IMG/VR virus record: IMGVR_UViG_3300032308_001297
Location: 1-64,000 of that record
Strand: one strand, 5' to 3'
Length of the DNA: 64,000 nucleotides
Origin: a virus
The notes under the pieces were generated by a model. It had not been told where the DNA came from. It made no database searches and saw only the letters and a program-made list of their open reading frames with translations. A program made the position numbers and the translations under genes. Below, piece after piece: positions 15,646 through 24,951 of this stretch (its first letter is position 1; every line of letters starts with the position of its first letter).

Positions 15646-16853
15646 GAATAGATTTTAAGACATTCTTAATAGAACAAGAGGAAGCAAAAGGCAAGCCATT
15701 AAAACATCTTCGTCATATCGAAGATTATGTTATTCATGGTGGTCATGAAGGAGTTGCTACTGCTGACGAGCACCTTCGTGGCATGCATGATATGTTGCTT
15801 GGTAAAAAATCAAGTTTACACGCTTCTACAAAATATGATGGTGCACCTTCAATTGTATTCGGTCAACATCCAGAAACTGGACAGTTTTTCGTAGCGTCAA
15901 AATCTGCTTTCAATAAAACTCCAAAAATAAATTATACTGAAGAAGACATTGAAAAAAATCATGGTCATGCTCCTGGATTGGTTGAGAAACTAAAACAATC
16001 CCTAAGACATCTTCCTGGTATAATGCCAAAAGAGGGTGGGATTTATCAGGGCGATTTAATGCACACAGAAGGCGATGCTGTAACTAAAAACGGTAAAACT
16101 TCTGTAACTCCTAATACATTAACATACTCTGCTCCTGCGGATTCAGCAGAAGGTAAAAATATGAACAAAAAACTTGGCGTTGTTGTTCATACAAAATATG
16201 CTGGTAAAGGTGGATTAGGTAATATGTCTGCTCAACCACTTGACGCCAAAACACGTGCAAAGTTTAAACAACATCCTGATGTTAATAATATAGATCCAAC
16301 TTTAGATGTCAATTCTTCAAATTATACTCCAGAAGAACAAAAAGCATTTTTAAATCATATGGATAAAGCCAAAAGAATTTATGCTTCTATGAAACCAGAA
16401 GCAACAGATGCATTAGATGGGCATGGAGAACATTTAGAAGCTCATGTCAATAGTATGATTAGAACTGGAGGAAATCCTTCTCTTCAAGGTTACATTGATC
16501 ATTTGTCTGCTAGACATCAAAAAGATTTAGATAAAGTCAAAACAGACGTTTCTAAACAGAAAAAAATTCAAGCTCACGGTGATGTATTAACACACATCAG
16601 TAATAACAGAGAACATTTTGAAAAAGCGTTGCAGCTTCATAGTCATTTACAAAATGCTAAAAATGTATTGACTAACGTTTTGGCGAAGAACTCTCCATAT
16701 GAGCATAGTGTTGCTGGCGAGCACACTGGCCCAGAAGGAACAGTTGTTGTTGATAAGAAAGGTAATGCTTCGAAGTTCAATAATAGAAGAGAATTTAATC
16801 GCCTAAATTTCTTGAAGGGCGCATTCCAGAAACAGCAGGTAGAAAATGCTTAA
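15642..16853 (+). CDS. Putative capsid-targeted ATP-dependent ligase-like nucleotidyltransferase
   Basis: This 403-residue protein begins MRIDFKTFLIEQE, again a capsid-targeting-like peptide with Leu-Ile-Glu. The ligase superfamily motif I appears as STKYDGAPSIVFG (about residues 66-78), with Lys as the expected adenylated residue. A later YQGDLMH and LGVVVHTKYAG are candidates for motifs III and IV. Similar proteins occur in T4-like cyanophages as an uncharacterised family. It may seal or nick-repair nucleic acid, perhaps after injection. The C-terminal half is helical and His-rich. It overlaps both neighbours (ATGA and 8 bases). Confidence 0.6.
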   Translation: MRIDFKTFLIEQEEAKGKPLKHLRHIEDYVIHGGHEGVATADEHLRGMHDMLLGKKSSLHASTKYDGAPSIVFGQHPETGQFFVASKSAFNKTPKINYTEEDIEKNHGHAPGLVEKLKQSLRHLPGIMPKEGGIYQGDLMHTEGDAVTKNGKTSVTPNTLTYSAPADSAEGKNMNKKLGVVVHTKYAGKGGLGNMSAQPLDAKTRAKFKQHPDVNNIDPTLDVNSSNYTPEEQKAFLNHMDKAKRIYASMKPEATDALDGHGEHLEAHVNSMIRTGGNPSLQGYIDHLSARHQKDLDKVKTDVSKQKKIQAHGDVLTHISNNREHFEKALQLHSHLQNAKNVLTNVLAKNSPYEHSVAGEHTGPEGTVVVDKKGNASKFNNRREFNRLNFLKGAFQKQQVENA

Positions 16854-17739
16854 ATTCAATAATTATTTTTTAACAGAAGCTGATAAAACCACTCATGTGA
16901 CAACATTCATGAGAACTAATCCTATGACTATCGCCCATGAAGGATTGGTCAATCATGTTAGACAATTAGCGACAGACTTGGACGCTAATCATAGTATCGT
17001 TTTATCTCATACACATGATGGAGATAAAAATCCATTAACACCAGAACAAAAATTAAGACATGCCAAGATTGCATTTCCTGGAGCTAATGTTTCAACTTCT
17101 TCTGTAGATTCTCCAAGTTTAATGCATCACGCTTCAAAATTATATGCAAATGGTGTTAGAAACCTTCATTTGGTTGTTGGAGATGATAGAGTTGATCAAT
17201 TCCGAAACTTGTTGCAGAAATATAATGGTCAAGAAGGAGCGCATGGTCATTTCAATTTTGATAATATAACAGTTCATTCTGCTGGTAGAAGAGATCCTGA
17301 TGCAGAAGGTATGGAAGGCGTTTCTGGTACAAGACAAAGAGAATTTGCAAGAAATGGCGACTTCGAAGGATTCCGTGCAGGTGCACCAAGTCATATGAGT
17401 GACGCTCAAGCAATGAGTCTTTTCAACGATATTCGTAATGCCAAACCACCAGAAAAACCAGTCAAGGCAAAACCAGTAGCAAAAAAGAAACCTATTAAAG
17501 AAAGTCTCACCACAGCTTCTGCAGGAGAAATGGTTAGAGGTTTCGGAGACGTTTCTGGTAATCCAGCAGTAAATGATGCCGAAAAAGAAAAGTATGCTAC
17601 AAACAATACTTCGTCCGGTCTAGCTGACGATGAAAACAATGGCTATATATCTAAGTACCTAGAAAAAAATCAAAATAAAATTGCAAAGCAAATTGGATTC
17701 AAAGAGTTCAGTTTCAAAGACCTTAAAGGCAAAAAATAA
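16846..17739 (+). CDS. Putative capsid-targeted adenylyl/cytidylyltransferase-like protein
   Basis: This 297-residue protein starts MLKFNNYFLTEADK, with Leu-Thr-Glu before Ala as a possible prohead protease site. A nucleotidyltransferase alpha/beta fold follows: RTNPMTIAHEGLVNHV (about residues 24-39) corresponds to the TxxH/GH motif, and SGTRQREFARNGDFEGF (about 162-178) to the C-terminal SSTxxR-type motif of NMN and phosphopantetheine adenylyltransferases. The last 90 residues are low-complexity and basic. It forms one operon with the two preceding proteins. The transferred nucleotide and acceptor are unknown. Confidence 0.65.
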   Translation: MLKFNNYFLTEADKTTHVTTFMRTNPMTIAHEGLVNHVRQLATDLDANHSIVLSHTHDGDKNPLTPEQKLRHAKIAFPGANVSTSSVDSPSLMHHASKLYANGVRNLHLVVGDDRVDQFRNLLQKYNGQEGAHGHFNFDNITVHSAGRRDPDAEGMEGVSGTRQREFARNGDFEGFRAGAPSHMSDAQAMSLFNDIRNAKPPEKPVKAKPVAKKKPIKESLTTASAGEMVRGFGDVSGNPAVNDAEKEKYATNNTSSGLADDENNGYISKYLEKNQNKIAKQIGFKEFSFKDLKGKK

Positions 17740-19685
17740 TGGCAACGTGGAATTCTGGTAATAGTAGTTATCAATCTGGTAATAAAACTTTATTTGAAGT
17801 CCAGATGCTTGCTACTCCTGATGGAGTTGAAGTAAGTAATACGAATCCTTTACCAGTAACTCTTGGTAATGCAACAATTGAAATTACAGGTAGTAACGTA
17901 AATGTTACTATACCAAATACGGTTGTAGTAAACTCCACTCCAGAAAACCCAGTTCACGTTCATCTTACAGAAGTTGGAAACAGCGGACTTCTTACCGTTT
18001 CTTATATGCCAATTGGCGGTAATGTTGTTGTTACTAGTGGTAATTTAGTATTAGGATCAAATGTAACAGCTTTTATTAATAATTTTCCACTAACTCAGAA
18101 TGTATCGTTTTCTAATCAGTCAGTTAATCTAGTTGGTAATGTTTCTGGTATTACTTCTAATGTTGTAGTGTCTGTTAATAATTTTCCATCTGTTTATACT
18201 GTTTCTAATGGTTATCCAACCACTCAGAATGTATCGTTTTCTAATCAGTCAGTAACAATAACAGGTAATGTTTCTGGTATTACTTCTAATGTTACTGTAT
18301 CAGTTAATAATTGGCCAACATATCAAAACACATATATCCATCATAGCAACGGTTCAAACATAACCAATACTGATCCTCTTCCAGTTACTGCAGCTATTAC
18401 TGGCACTGTAACAGCAACACCTGTTGCTGGAGCAGTTGATGCTTTTGGAAGAATGAGAGTTTCCGAAGGATTTACTCTTGGAGATTATAAACATACTTAT
18501 GGTATTGATCCCAATTTTATAGATTCAACTGCTAATGGAGCTACAGTAACACATCAAACAAATCAAGCTGCAGCTAGATTGACAACAACAAGCAATGCTA
18601 CTTCATACGCTATACATCAAACAAAACAGTATCATAATTATATGCCTGGTAAAAGCCAGTTAATAAAAAGCACTATCAATTTTTTTGCAGCTACTGCAAA
18701 TGTAACGAAAAGAACTGGATATTTTGATAATAACAATGGTATTTTCTTCGAACAAACCGGAGATGGTACATTAGCGTTTGTGATTAGAACTGACACTTCT
18801 GGTTCTCCTTCTGATTCTCGTAGAGTAACTCAAGCGCAATGGAATCAAGACACCTGTAACACCAGTATTACTGGAACATCCACAGATGGTTCTAATTATG
18901 GCAAAGCAGGAACTTGGAATTTAGATATTACAAAAACACAAATTTTCTGGATAGATTTCCAATGGCTTGGTGTTGGTAGAGTTCGTTGTGGATTTGTTCA
19001 TGATGGTAATATGATTGTTGCTCATGAATTTTACAATTCAAATCATTTACCAACTGTTTATATGAGTAATCCTAATCTACCAGTTCGTTGTGAGATTAGA
19101 AATACTGGTGCTACTACTGGTGGTTATTTTGATCAAATCTGTTCTACTGTTATTTCAGAAGGTGGATATGTTGAAAGCGGTATTGACTGGGCTATTACAT
19201 CAGGACAAACTGCACAGTCAGTTACAACAGCAAGTAACAATTATCCTATTATAGCAATTAGATTGAAAAATACATTTAGAACATATCCAAACAGAGTTAC
19301 AGTCCGTATGGGTAATATTAATATGTACGCTGAAAATTATCCGGTATACTGGAAATTGATAAAATTAGCTGATAGTAGTTATATAACTTTGGCAAATACA
19401 ACTTGGGTTAGTGCTGATGCTGATTCCGCAGTTGAATATAATTTGTCAGGAACTGCTATTTCAGGTGGCGATGAGATGGATAATGGTCTTGTAGGATCAT
19501 CAAGTCCTGGTGGTTCTGCTAAAGGAACTGGTGTTGCTCCTGTAAATCAACCAAGTAGTGCTAAGAAAAACTTTATCGCTCAAAACATTGATTCGTCTAA
19601 TTCTGAAATATATGTGGTCGCTGCTCAAGCAATTGGCGGAACGGCTGGTGTTTGGACGGCTATTCAATGGAGAGAAATTTACTAA
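17739..19685 (+). CDS. Fibre-like virion protein with beta repeats, 648 aa
   Basis: The N-terminal 240 residues consist of Asn/Val/Thr/Ser-rich beta-strand repeats including two copies of a 43-residue unit (TQNVSFSNQSV, GNVSGITSNV, VNNFP or VNNWP). A longer globular region follows (about 250-648) rich in Thr, Asn and Tyr with no recognised catalytic motif. Low charge, beta-rich sequence and position in the late module suggest a fibre, spike or head-decorating protein. The start overlaps the stop of the upstream gene by one base (TAATG). Confidence 0.65.
   Translation: MATWNSGNSSYQSGNKTLFEVQMLATPDGVEVSNTNPLPVTLGNATIEITGSNVNVTIPNTVVVNSTPENPVHVHLTEVGNSGLLTVSYMPIGGNVVVTSGNLVLGSNVTAFINNFPLTQNVSFSNQSVNLVGNVSGITSNVVVSVNNFPSVYTVSNGYPTTQNVSFSNQSVTITGNVSGITSNVTVSVNNWPTYQNTYIHHSNGSNITNTDPLPVTAAITGTVTATPVAGAVDAFGRMRVSEGFTLGDYKHTYGIDPNFIDSTANGATVTHQTNQAAARLTTTSNATSYAIHQTKQYHNYMPGKSQLIKSTINFFAATANVTKRTGYFDNNNGIFFEQTGDGTLAFVIRTDTSGSPSDSRRVTQAQWNQDTCNTSITGTSTDGSNYGKAGTWNLDITKTQIFWIDFQWLGVGRVRCGFVHDGNMIVAHEFYNSNHLPTVYMSNPNLPVRCEIRNTGATTGGYFDQICSTVISEGGYVESGIDWAITSGQTAQSVTTASNNYPIIAIRLKNTFRTYPNRVTVRMGNINMYAENYPVYWKLIKLADSSYITLANTTWVSADADSAVEYNLSGTAISGGDEMDNGLVGSSSPGGSAKGTGVAPVNQPSSAKKNFIAQNIDSSNSEIYVVAAQAIGGTAGVWTAIQWREIY
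18093..18316 (+). repeat. Two tandem 129-bp repeats inside the fibre-like gene
   Basis: A 32-base segment beginning ACTCAGAATGTATCG occurs at 18093 and again at 18222, and the sequence GGTAATGTTTCTGGTATTAC follows each at the same distance. The period of 129 bases is 43 codons, so the unit can expand or contract in frame. Confidence 0.85.
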
Positions 19686-19688
19686 AAA

Positions 19689-19695
19689 CTAAATA
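19689..19695 (+). promoter_or_regulatory. Possible late promoter box CTAAATA
   Basis: CTAAATA follows the fibre gene stop by five bases and lies 65 bases before the next start. CTAAATA-type boxes are reported as late elements in T4-like cyanophages. Confidence 0.35.
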
Positions 19696-19759
19696 GAAAG
19701 TCAGTGCGATAAGGCTATGGGCAGACTCGCATATATAGGAAAACCCAAGGGAAACTCCG

Positions 19760-20842
19760 ATGAAAAAATATTCTACTTTTGGAACTCAGCTAGGCGAGTC
19801 TGTCCAACTCACTGACAAAGCCAAACTTTCTCTATACAAAAAATCCCAAAATTCAGGCATCTCGACCGATATTCTTGAAGAAGTGTATCGTAGAGGTTAT
19901 CGTTGCTGGACCGAAGCGTTCGGTGGGACTCCAGAACAATTCGCATTCGACAGAGTTAATTCATTTATTGCTGATGGATTTGCTGCACAACTCGATGAAG
20001 ACCTTAAAAAGGCGTGTTGGAAGGGCTACGAAGCCATTGGTATGAAGAAAAAGAATGGCAAGACCGTTCCTAATTGCGTTCCAGTCAAAGAACAGTTGAA
20101 CGCTCCACTTCCACCAATCGAAAAGATTGCTAAGAAATTCGATAAGCCAGTTGATACTATCAAAGATGTAATCAAAACTGGTTCTAAAGTTGAAAAAGAA
20201 CACACCAAAAATCAAAAAACAGCCGAGAAAATTGCTAAGGCGCATGTTAATGAACGCCCAGATTATTACAAGAAACTCGATAAGGCTGGATTAGAAGAGC
20301 AGGAAGAAGCTCGTTCAAAAAATTCTGATAAACCATCATCAAGATTTATTGGTTCTGATGAGTTAGTAACAATTTATAAGTCACAGACTCCAGGTCAAAT
20401 CATTAAAAAAGTTGTTAAAGAGAATTTAGAAGAAGCAACTTATAAGGGTAAAACTGTCCCTCTTAACAAACCAATGAAGGGCGATGTTAAGAAGTCAAAA
20501 GTATTCGTTGATCCTGATGGCGACGGTAAAGCCAAGAAAGTAAACTTCGGCGACAAAAGCCTCTCAATTAAAAAGCATATTCCTGCTCGTAAAAAATCAT
20601 ATTGTGCTAGATCAGGCGGTCAGGGCAATTTAACAGATAAATCAAGCGCCAATTATTGGTCAAGACGTGCATGGAACTGCGAAGAGACAGAAGTAAATGA
20701 ACTTTCTGTTCCAGCAGGAACAACAGGGAAAAGAAAAGAAGTTTCTACTCCGATGGTAGCAATTCGTATGGCTTCTGGTAAAATTGAAAAACATCCACCT
20801 GGAAAGAGCGGTAGCTCTGGCGGTGGCGGAGATGAAGAATAA
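19760..20842 (+). CDS. DUF5872-like virion-module protein, 360 aa
   Basis: The protein begins MKKYSTFGTQLGES, with a Leu-Gly-Glu that fits the prohead protease consensus. It contains phage-typical motifs: SLYKKSQNSGISTDILEEVY, YRRGYRCWTE, CWKGYEAIGMKKKNGKTVPNC (residues about 82-100) and YCARSGGQ with YWSRRAWNC near residues 275-310, each Cys/Trp-rich with Lys/Arg. Similar modules are found in DUF5872-type phage proteins. The C-terminal segment is Gly/Ser-rich. Function unknown; position and sequence suggest a virion or core component. One-base overlap (TAATG) with the Dps gene. Confidence 0.55.
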   Translation: MKKYSTFGTQLGESVQLTDKAKLSLYKKSQNSGISTDILEEVYRRGYRCWTEAFGGTPEQFAFDRVNSFIADGFAAQLDEDLKKACWKGYEAIGMKKKNGKTVPNCVPVKEQLNAPLPPIEKIAKKFDKPVDTIKDVIKTGSKVEKEHTKNQKTAEKIAKAHVNERPDYYKKLDKAGLEEQEEARSKNSDKPSSRFIGSDELVTIYKSQTPGQIIKKVVKENLEEATYKGKTVPLNKPMKGDVKKSKVFVDPDGDGKAKKVNFGDKSLSIKKHIPARKKSYCARSGGQGNLTDKSSANYWSRRAWNCEETEVNELSVPAGTTGKRKEVSTPMVAIRMASGKIEKHPPGKSGSSGGGGDEE

Positions 20843-21288
20843 TGTTCCCTATACTTGAACCATCTGACGCTTTAAAAGTTGCATTAGCTGACAGCTACGT
20901 TTTTGCAGTCAAAACACAACATTTTCATTGGAATGTAACAGGTCCGCATTTTTCCGAATATCATAAATTCTTCGGCTCTGTATACGAAGAAGTAAATGAT
21001 GGGATTGATGTTATTGCAGAAGCAATCAGAACTCTTGGTATGTTTTCTCCAGGTTCTATGAAAAGATTTTTAGATTTAACTACTATTGAAGAAGCAACTA
21101 ATATTCCTGATGGTCTAGTTATGCTTAGTAAACTAGCTGCTGATAACGAAAGAGTTATTGCTTCTCTCAGACTTGCTTATGAAATTTGCGAAAAGCATAA
21201 GCATTTTGGGATTTCAAACGTAATACAAGATCGCATCACTGCTCATGAGAAACATGGCTGGATGCTAAGATCGTTCGTAAAGGCATAA
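20842..21288 (+). CDS. dps: Dps-like mini-ferritin
   Basis: This 148-residue four-helix protein has the Dps ferroxidase signature: His29 (FHWNVTGPHF), His41, Asp56 and Glu60 (DVIAEAIR) at the spacing seen in Listeria and E. coli Dps. One ligand position, four residues after His41, is Gly45 in place of the usual acidic residue, so the site may be altered. Dps assembles as a 12-mer, stores iron, quenches peroxide and can coat DNA. It lies among late virion genes without a targeting peptide. It may protect DNA during infection or be packaged; the window also encodes a Bfd-type ferredoxin. Confidence 0.88.
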   Translation: MFPILEPSDALKVALADSYVFAVKTQHFHWNVTGPHFSEYHKFFGSVYEEVNDGIDVIAEAIRTLGMFSPGSMKRFLDLTTIEEATNIPDGLVMLSKLAADNERVIASLRLAYEICEKHKHFGISNVIQDRITAHEKHGWMLRSFVKA

Positions 21289-21291
21289 CAA

Positions 21292-22611
21292 ATGAAAAGT
21301 TTAGAACATCTTATCAGAGAGATTCAAGAAGGTAAAATCGAAAAGACTGAAAAGAAAAGTCTTGAAGGTTCTATCAGAAACATCATGAGTAAAGAGTCAT
21401 CATATGCTGCTAAGGATAGCAAGCCAGTTGATGAACATTGCGGATGCGAAGACGAAAAGAAAAAGAAGAAAGTAAGCAAGGAAGATGGCGATAAACTTCC
21501 TGGCGCTGAAGATAAGATGGACGAAGCTATTGGCGCTCTTGGTACAGATAAGTATCAAGGAACAGAATTTAAATCAATCAGAACAGCAACTCCGCATATT
21601 CAGCCTCCAAAGGGCGATGAAACACATTCACAAGCACCAGAAAATGCTTCACGTTTAAGAAGTATTGCTAAAGAAAAACAAGGTATTAATAGAGTTACTG
21701 AAGAGTTAGTTGACGAACAAGCAGTTCCTAAATTTTTACCAATTCCAAAATTTACACCAAAAGCTGGTGCAGCGCCAAAAATTAAACCTGTAGAACCAGA
21801 GCCAGTATTACCGGAACCACCACCGATTGAACCAGTGAAACCTGGAAAGGACGTTCCAAGGCCAGATCAAAAACCTGCTAACGATCCAGCACCTGCTCCG
21901 AAACCATCAGAACCAAAACCTGCTAATGATCCTGGAAAACCAGCAACTAAACCTGCTGAAAAACCAACAACAAAACCACAACCAGTAGAGCAACCATCAC
22001 CAGCACCTGCTACTAAACCACAAGTAGCACCAGCACCTGCCATCAAACCACAAGTGGCTCCTGCGCCAGAGTTAGCTCCTGCACCTGCTACTAAACCACA
22101 ACTAGCACCTGCTCCTGCTCCTGCAACCGCTGCAGCACTTGCTCCTGCCCAAGCACCTGCTCAGGGTCCGCAAAGAAAACAAGATCAGACCCCTAAAGAT
22201 AAATGGAAATTTCCTAAAATTTCTTTACCAAGCGCAGACTCTCCTGATATTCCAGGTAAACCACATATACAGGCGCCATGGAGAGTTGAGAAACATTATC
22301 GTCACAGACATTTTAAAGAGAGCACTGAGCAAAGAAAACAAATTGAAGATATGCCACGTAAAGATGCAGGAGAACGTCCTGCTTATGTTGGTAGACCTTC
22401 TGATGATCCAAAAACTGCAGCAGAAAAAACATCAAGACAAGCACAATATAAAATTAAAGTGATTGATGAATCAAAGAAACTTGCATCAATTATAAAGAAA
22501 ACTACTAAAGAATACGAGAGCGGTGGTAAACCTAAAGTATTTGATCGTGGTGAGGATGTTATTGTCATAAACCCTGATCTTAATAAAAATAGTTTAGACA
22601 CGAAACAATAA
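21292..22611 (+). CDS. Pro/Lys/Ala-rich virion-module protein, 439 aa
   Basis: The N-terminus MKSLEHLIREIQEGK contains Ile-Arg-Glu and Ile-Gln-Glu, both fitting a prohead protease consensus. A short Cys pair (HCGCED) near residue 50 is followed by acidic/basic sequence. Residues about 150-300 are low-complexity Pro-Ala-Lys repeats (APAPATKPQ-like), and the C-terminus is basic and His-rich (EKHYRHRHFKES). The composition suggests an extended scaffold, core or DNA-contacting protein. No family is recognised beyond that. Confidence 0.55.
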   Translation: MKSLEHLIREIQEGKIEKTEKKSLEGSIRNIMSKESSYAAKDSKPVDEHCGCEDEKKKKKVSKEDGDKLPGAEDKMDEAIGALGTDKYQGTEFKSIRTATPHIQPPKGDETHSQAPENASRLRSIAKEKQGINRVTEELVDEQAVPKFLPIPKFTPKAGAAPKIKPVEPEPVLPEPPPIEPVKPGKDVPRPDQKPANDPAPAPKPSEPKPANDPGKPATKPAEKPTTKPQPVEQPSPAPATKPQVAPAPAIKPQVAPAPELAPAPATKPQLAPAPAPATAAALAPAQAPAQGPQRKQDQTPKDKWKFPKISLPSADSPDIPGKPHIQAPWRVEKHYRHRHFKESTEQRKQIEDMPRKDAGERPAYVGRPSDDPKTAAEKTSRQAQYKIKVIDESKKLASIIKKTTKEYESGGKPKVFDRGEDVIVINPDLNKNSLDTKQ

Positions 22612-22612
22612 A

Positions 22613-22620
22613 AATAAATA
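22613..22620 (+). promoter_or_regulatory. Possible late promoter box AATAAATA
   Basis: AATAAATA directly follows the previous stop and precedes the next start (22640) by 20 bases, a position matching other late boxes in this window. Confidence 0.4.
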
Positions 22621-22639
22621 GTTAAAACAGGGGAAACAA

Positions 22640-24703
22640 ATGTCCGATAAACCTAAAACAATACAAGAAGCTCTTGCTGAAATTCAACGTAAAGTTAACG
22701 AAGAAAGAGCAAAAAAAGTTGCTGAGATGTATTCATCTTTGGACGAAGCTATGCCTGAAATTAAAGTTGGGGGCAAAAACCTTCAAACCAAAGCTGTGAC
22801 TCCTAAGAATAAAGCACAAGATTATATTGCCAATAAGGAAGGAACTAAGATTCCACCTGCAGAGAATCAAAATCTTCCTGGTTCTCCACCAAAACTATCA
22901 AAACCAGCAACTGTTACTGATTTAACAAAATCTTCTGGTACAACAGCAAAAACCATAGGCAAACTTGGGGCTGCTGCTTCTATTGCCGGAAATGCAGGTC
23001 TCGGAGCAGCTGCTATTGGCGGTATGGCTTCAGGAGCTCTTGGGTATTTAGGAACACAAACACAAACAGGTCGTGATGTCGGTAAATGGATTGGTGACAA
23101 TGTTCCTGGCGCTAAAACAGCTGCTGAATATATGAGACAAGCTGGCGAAGCTATTGGTGTTAGAGAACCAAGACAAACAAAACCAGCAGAAACACCAAAG
23201 CCAACCGAACTTCCTAAAATTGATGTGCCTGCAAAACAAACAACACCTGCTCCAAAACCAGCAGCACCAAAGGCAGAAACTCCCTCTTCTTTTGGCGCAG
23301 CATTCAAAGCTGCTAGAGAAAAAGCAACAGAGTTAGGTAAACCTTCAACAGGACAGTTTGAATATAAGGGCAAACAATATCAGACAAATATTCAAGGCAA
23401 AGGCACACCAAAAGCGCCTGAAGAAAAATACGTTCCTATGACACAACAGACCAAAGTTGATAATGTTTCAACTAAACCTGTTTCAACCACTACATCTAAA
23501 CCAGAGACAACCGCTACTACTACACCAAAATCAGAAACCCCAACTACTACAGCATCAAAACCTTCTGAAACTCCTATCAAGGATTTCGTAAAGAATGCGA
23601 TGACAGGTAATTACGAAACACCAATTAAAGATGCACTTAAATCAAAAACACAACCAGAATACGAATCCGGAGGAAAGAAAAAGAAAATGTCAGAAGAATC
23701 AAATCCATTAATTGCTGCTTTTTTAAAGTTGCAATCAGAAAACTCACAGAATATGTTCGAAGCTGCTAAGAAGGCTAAAAAAGATCACGACGGCGACGGT
23801 AAGATTGAGTCCGAGAAAGATGAAGTTTGGGGTTCACGTTTTGCTGCTGCTAAAAGAGCAGGCAAAATGGAAGAAGCTAACATTGATCCTGTAATCACTG
23901 GCTCAAGTTCAGTTACAAAGAGCAAAACAGGTTATGTTGATCCATCAACACCAAAGGTTCCTTATTCAGAACTTCCAAAGCCAGGTAATGCTGCTGGTGA
24001 TGTTCTTTCAAAGGCAAAGAATGCTCTTGATAAGACAGGCGTTAAAGAAGAAGATGAATCTTTATTCTCAGAAGCAGAACTAGAGCATTTTAAATCGGTT
24101 TTTAATGAAGCCTCTGTAGCTCCAAATAGACCAGAAGTCGCAGCAGAGGCAAGACCAGATTCAGTTAAAGATGGTGTTTCTGCAAATAGTGGCGACACCG
24201 CAACTGAAAGTGGCAAGAAAAAGATTAAAGAAGAATCAGACGCTGCTGATGAAACAAACATGGCTAAGACTCAACTCAAAGCTATGTCATCAAAGGCAAT
24301 GAATCTTCATTCTAAATTAAAAACTTCTAAAAATCTACCAGCTTGGGTTCAGAGTAAATTAGCTGTTGCAAAAGATGGCGTTACAGCTGTTGATGATTAT
24401 ATGACCCATAGCGATAAGATTAAAGAAGAAACTCTTGAAGAAGGTCGTCCAAGAAAGAATCCAGTTGCTTCTGAAGAGGAATCACCAGTTAAGAATATTG
24501 CCGCTCAGGTTAGAACTGCTCGTTCAGTAACTAATGATGGTGGTAAGTCTTACCATATTCCTTTAAAGCATCCAGTTTCTGGAAAAGTTCATCATGTTCC
24601 TCAGAAAGCAGTTGATGATTTTAATAAGTCATACGCTGCTGCAAGAAAAGCTGACGAAAAAGAAGCAGTCGAAACTGCTTTCAAAGCTAAACATATGAGC
24701 TAA
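22640..24703 (+). CDS. Large mosaic virion-module protein, 687 aa
   Basis: The start follows a GGGGAAACAA ribosome site. Residues 1-35 are helical (TIQEALAEIQRKVNEERAK) and include possible protease sites. Residues about 95-140 are Gly/Ala-rich and hydrophobic. Residues about 215-250 repeat the short module found at the endolysin N-terminus (SFGAAFKAAREK followed by FEYKGKQYQT). Residues about 375-395 contain DHDGDGKIESEKDE, an EF-hand-like Asp-rich loop, followed by WGSRFAAAKRAGK. The long linkers are Pro/Thr/Lys-rich. It appears to be a mosaic of small modules. A structural or injected role is inferred from location. Confidence 0.55.
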   Translation: MSDKPKTIQEALAEIQRKVNEERAKKVAEMYSSLDEAMPEIKVGGKNLQTKAVTPKNKAQDYIANKEGTKIPPAENQNLPGSPPKLSKPATVTDLTKSSGTTAKTIGKLGAAASIAGNAGLGAAAIGGMASGALGYLGTQTQTGRDVGKWIGDNVPGAKTAAEYMRQAGEAIGVREPRQTKPAETPKPTELPKIDVPAKQTTPAPKPAAPKAETPSSFGAAFKAAREKATELGKPSTGQFEYKGKQYQTNIQGKGTPKAPEEKYVPMTQQTKVDNVSTKPVSTTTSKPETTATTTPKSETPTTTASKPSETPIKDFVKNAMTGNYETPIKDALKSKTQPEYESGGKKKKMSEESNPLIAAFLKLQSENSQNMFEAAKKAKKDHDGDGKIESEKDEVWGSRFAAAKRAGKMEEANIDPVITGSSSVTKSKTGYVDPSTPKVPYSELPKPGNAAGDVLSKAKNALDKTGVKEEDESLFSEAELEHFKSVFNEASVAPNRPEVAAEARPDSVKDGVSANSGDTATESGKKKIKEESDAADETNMAKTQLKAMSSKAMNLHSKLKTSKNLPAWVQSKLAVAKDGVTAVDDYMTHSDKIKEETLEEGRPRKNPVASEEESPVKNIAAQVRTARSVTNDGGKSYHIPLKHPVSGKVHHVPQKAVDDFNKSYAAARKADEKEAVETAFKAKHMS

Positions 24704-24705
24704 TA

Positions 24706-24945
24706 ATGGGAATTATTGCAAAAAATATTATTATAGGTAATGTTAAAGTGGTGGAGGAAATCCCTCCGCCACCAAAACCTATTACTGTTTTTGAAAAAAT
24801 TAGATCAGAACAAAATATAGTAAAACAAAAACCTGTTGTAGAACCGCCAGTAGAAAAATATCATCATGTTAAAGATGGCGAACTACACAAAATGTATAAC
24901 AAAAAATCAACATATCTTTCAGATATGGCGGCTTTCGAAAATTAA
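24706..24945 (+). CDS. Hypothetical protein, 79 aa
   Basis: It follows the mosaic protein by two bases. It contains a Pro-rich stretch (VVEEIPPPPKP) and a charged C-terminus, with no recognised domain. It probably belongs to the same late transcript. Confidence 0.5.
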   Translation: MGIIAKNIIIGNVKVVEEIPPPPKPITVFEKIRSEQNIVKQKPVVEPPVEKYHHVKDGELHKMYNKKSTYLSDMAAFEN

Positions 24946-24951
24946 TAAATA
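24944..24951 (+). promoter_or_regulatory. Possible late promoter box AATAAATA
   Basis: AATAAATA overlaps the preceding stop and lies 27 bases before the next virion gene, which has an AGGAGG ribosome site. Confidence 0.4.

Noticed and set aside
21292-22611. Pro-Ala-Lys codon repeats as a possible CRISPR-like or satellite array
   Set aside because: The repeats are short, degenerate and follow the reading frame of a low-complexity protein; no constant repeat-spacer structure exists anywhere in the window.
22867-23373. Long minus-strand open frame opposite the Pro-rich virion protein
   Set aside because: It mirrors a low-complexity Ala/Pro/Gly-rich plus-strand gene, has no ribosome site, and lies inside a gene with a good start and context.
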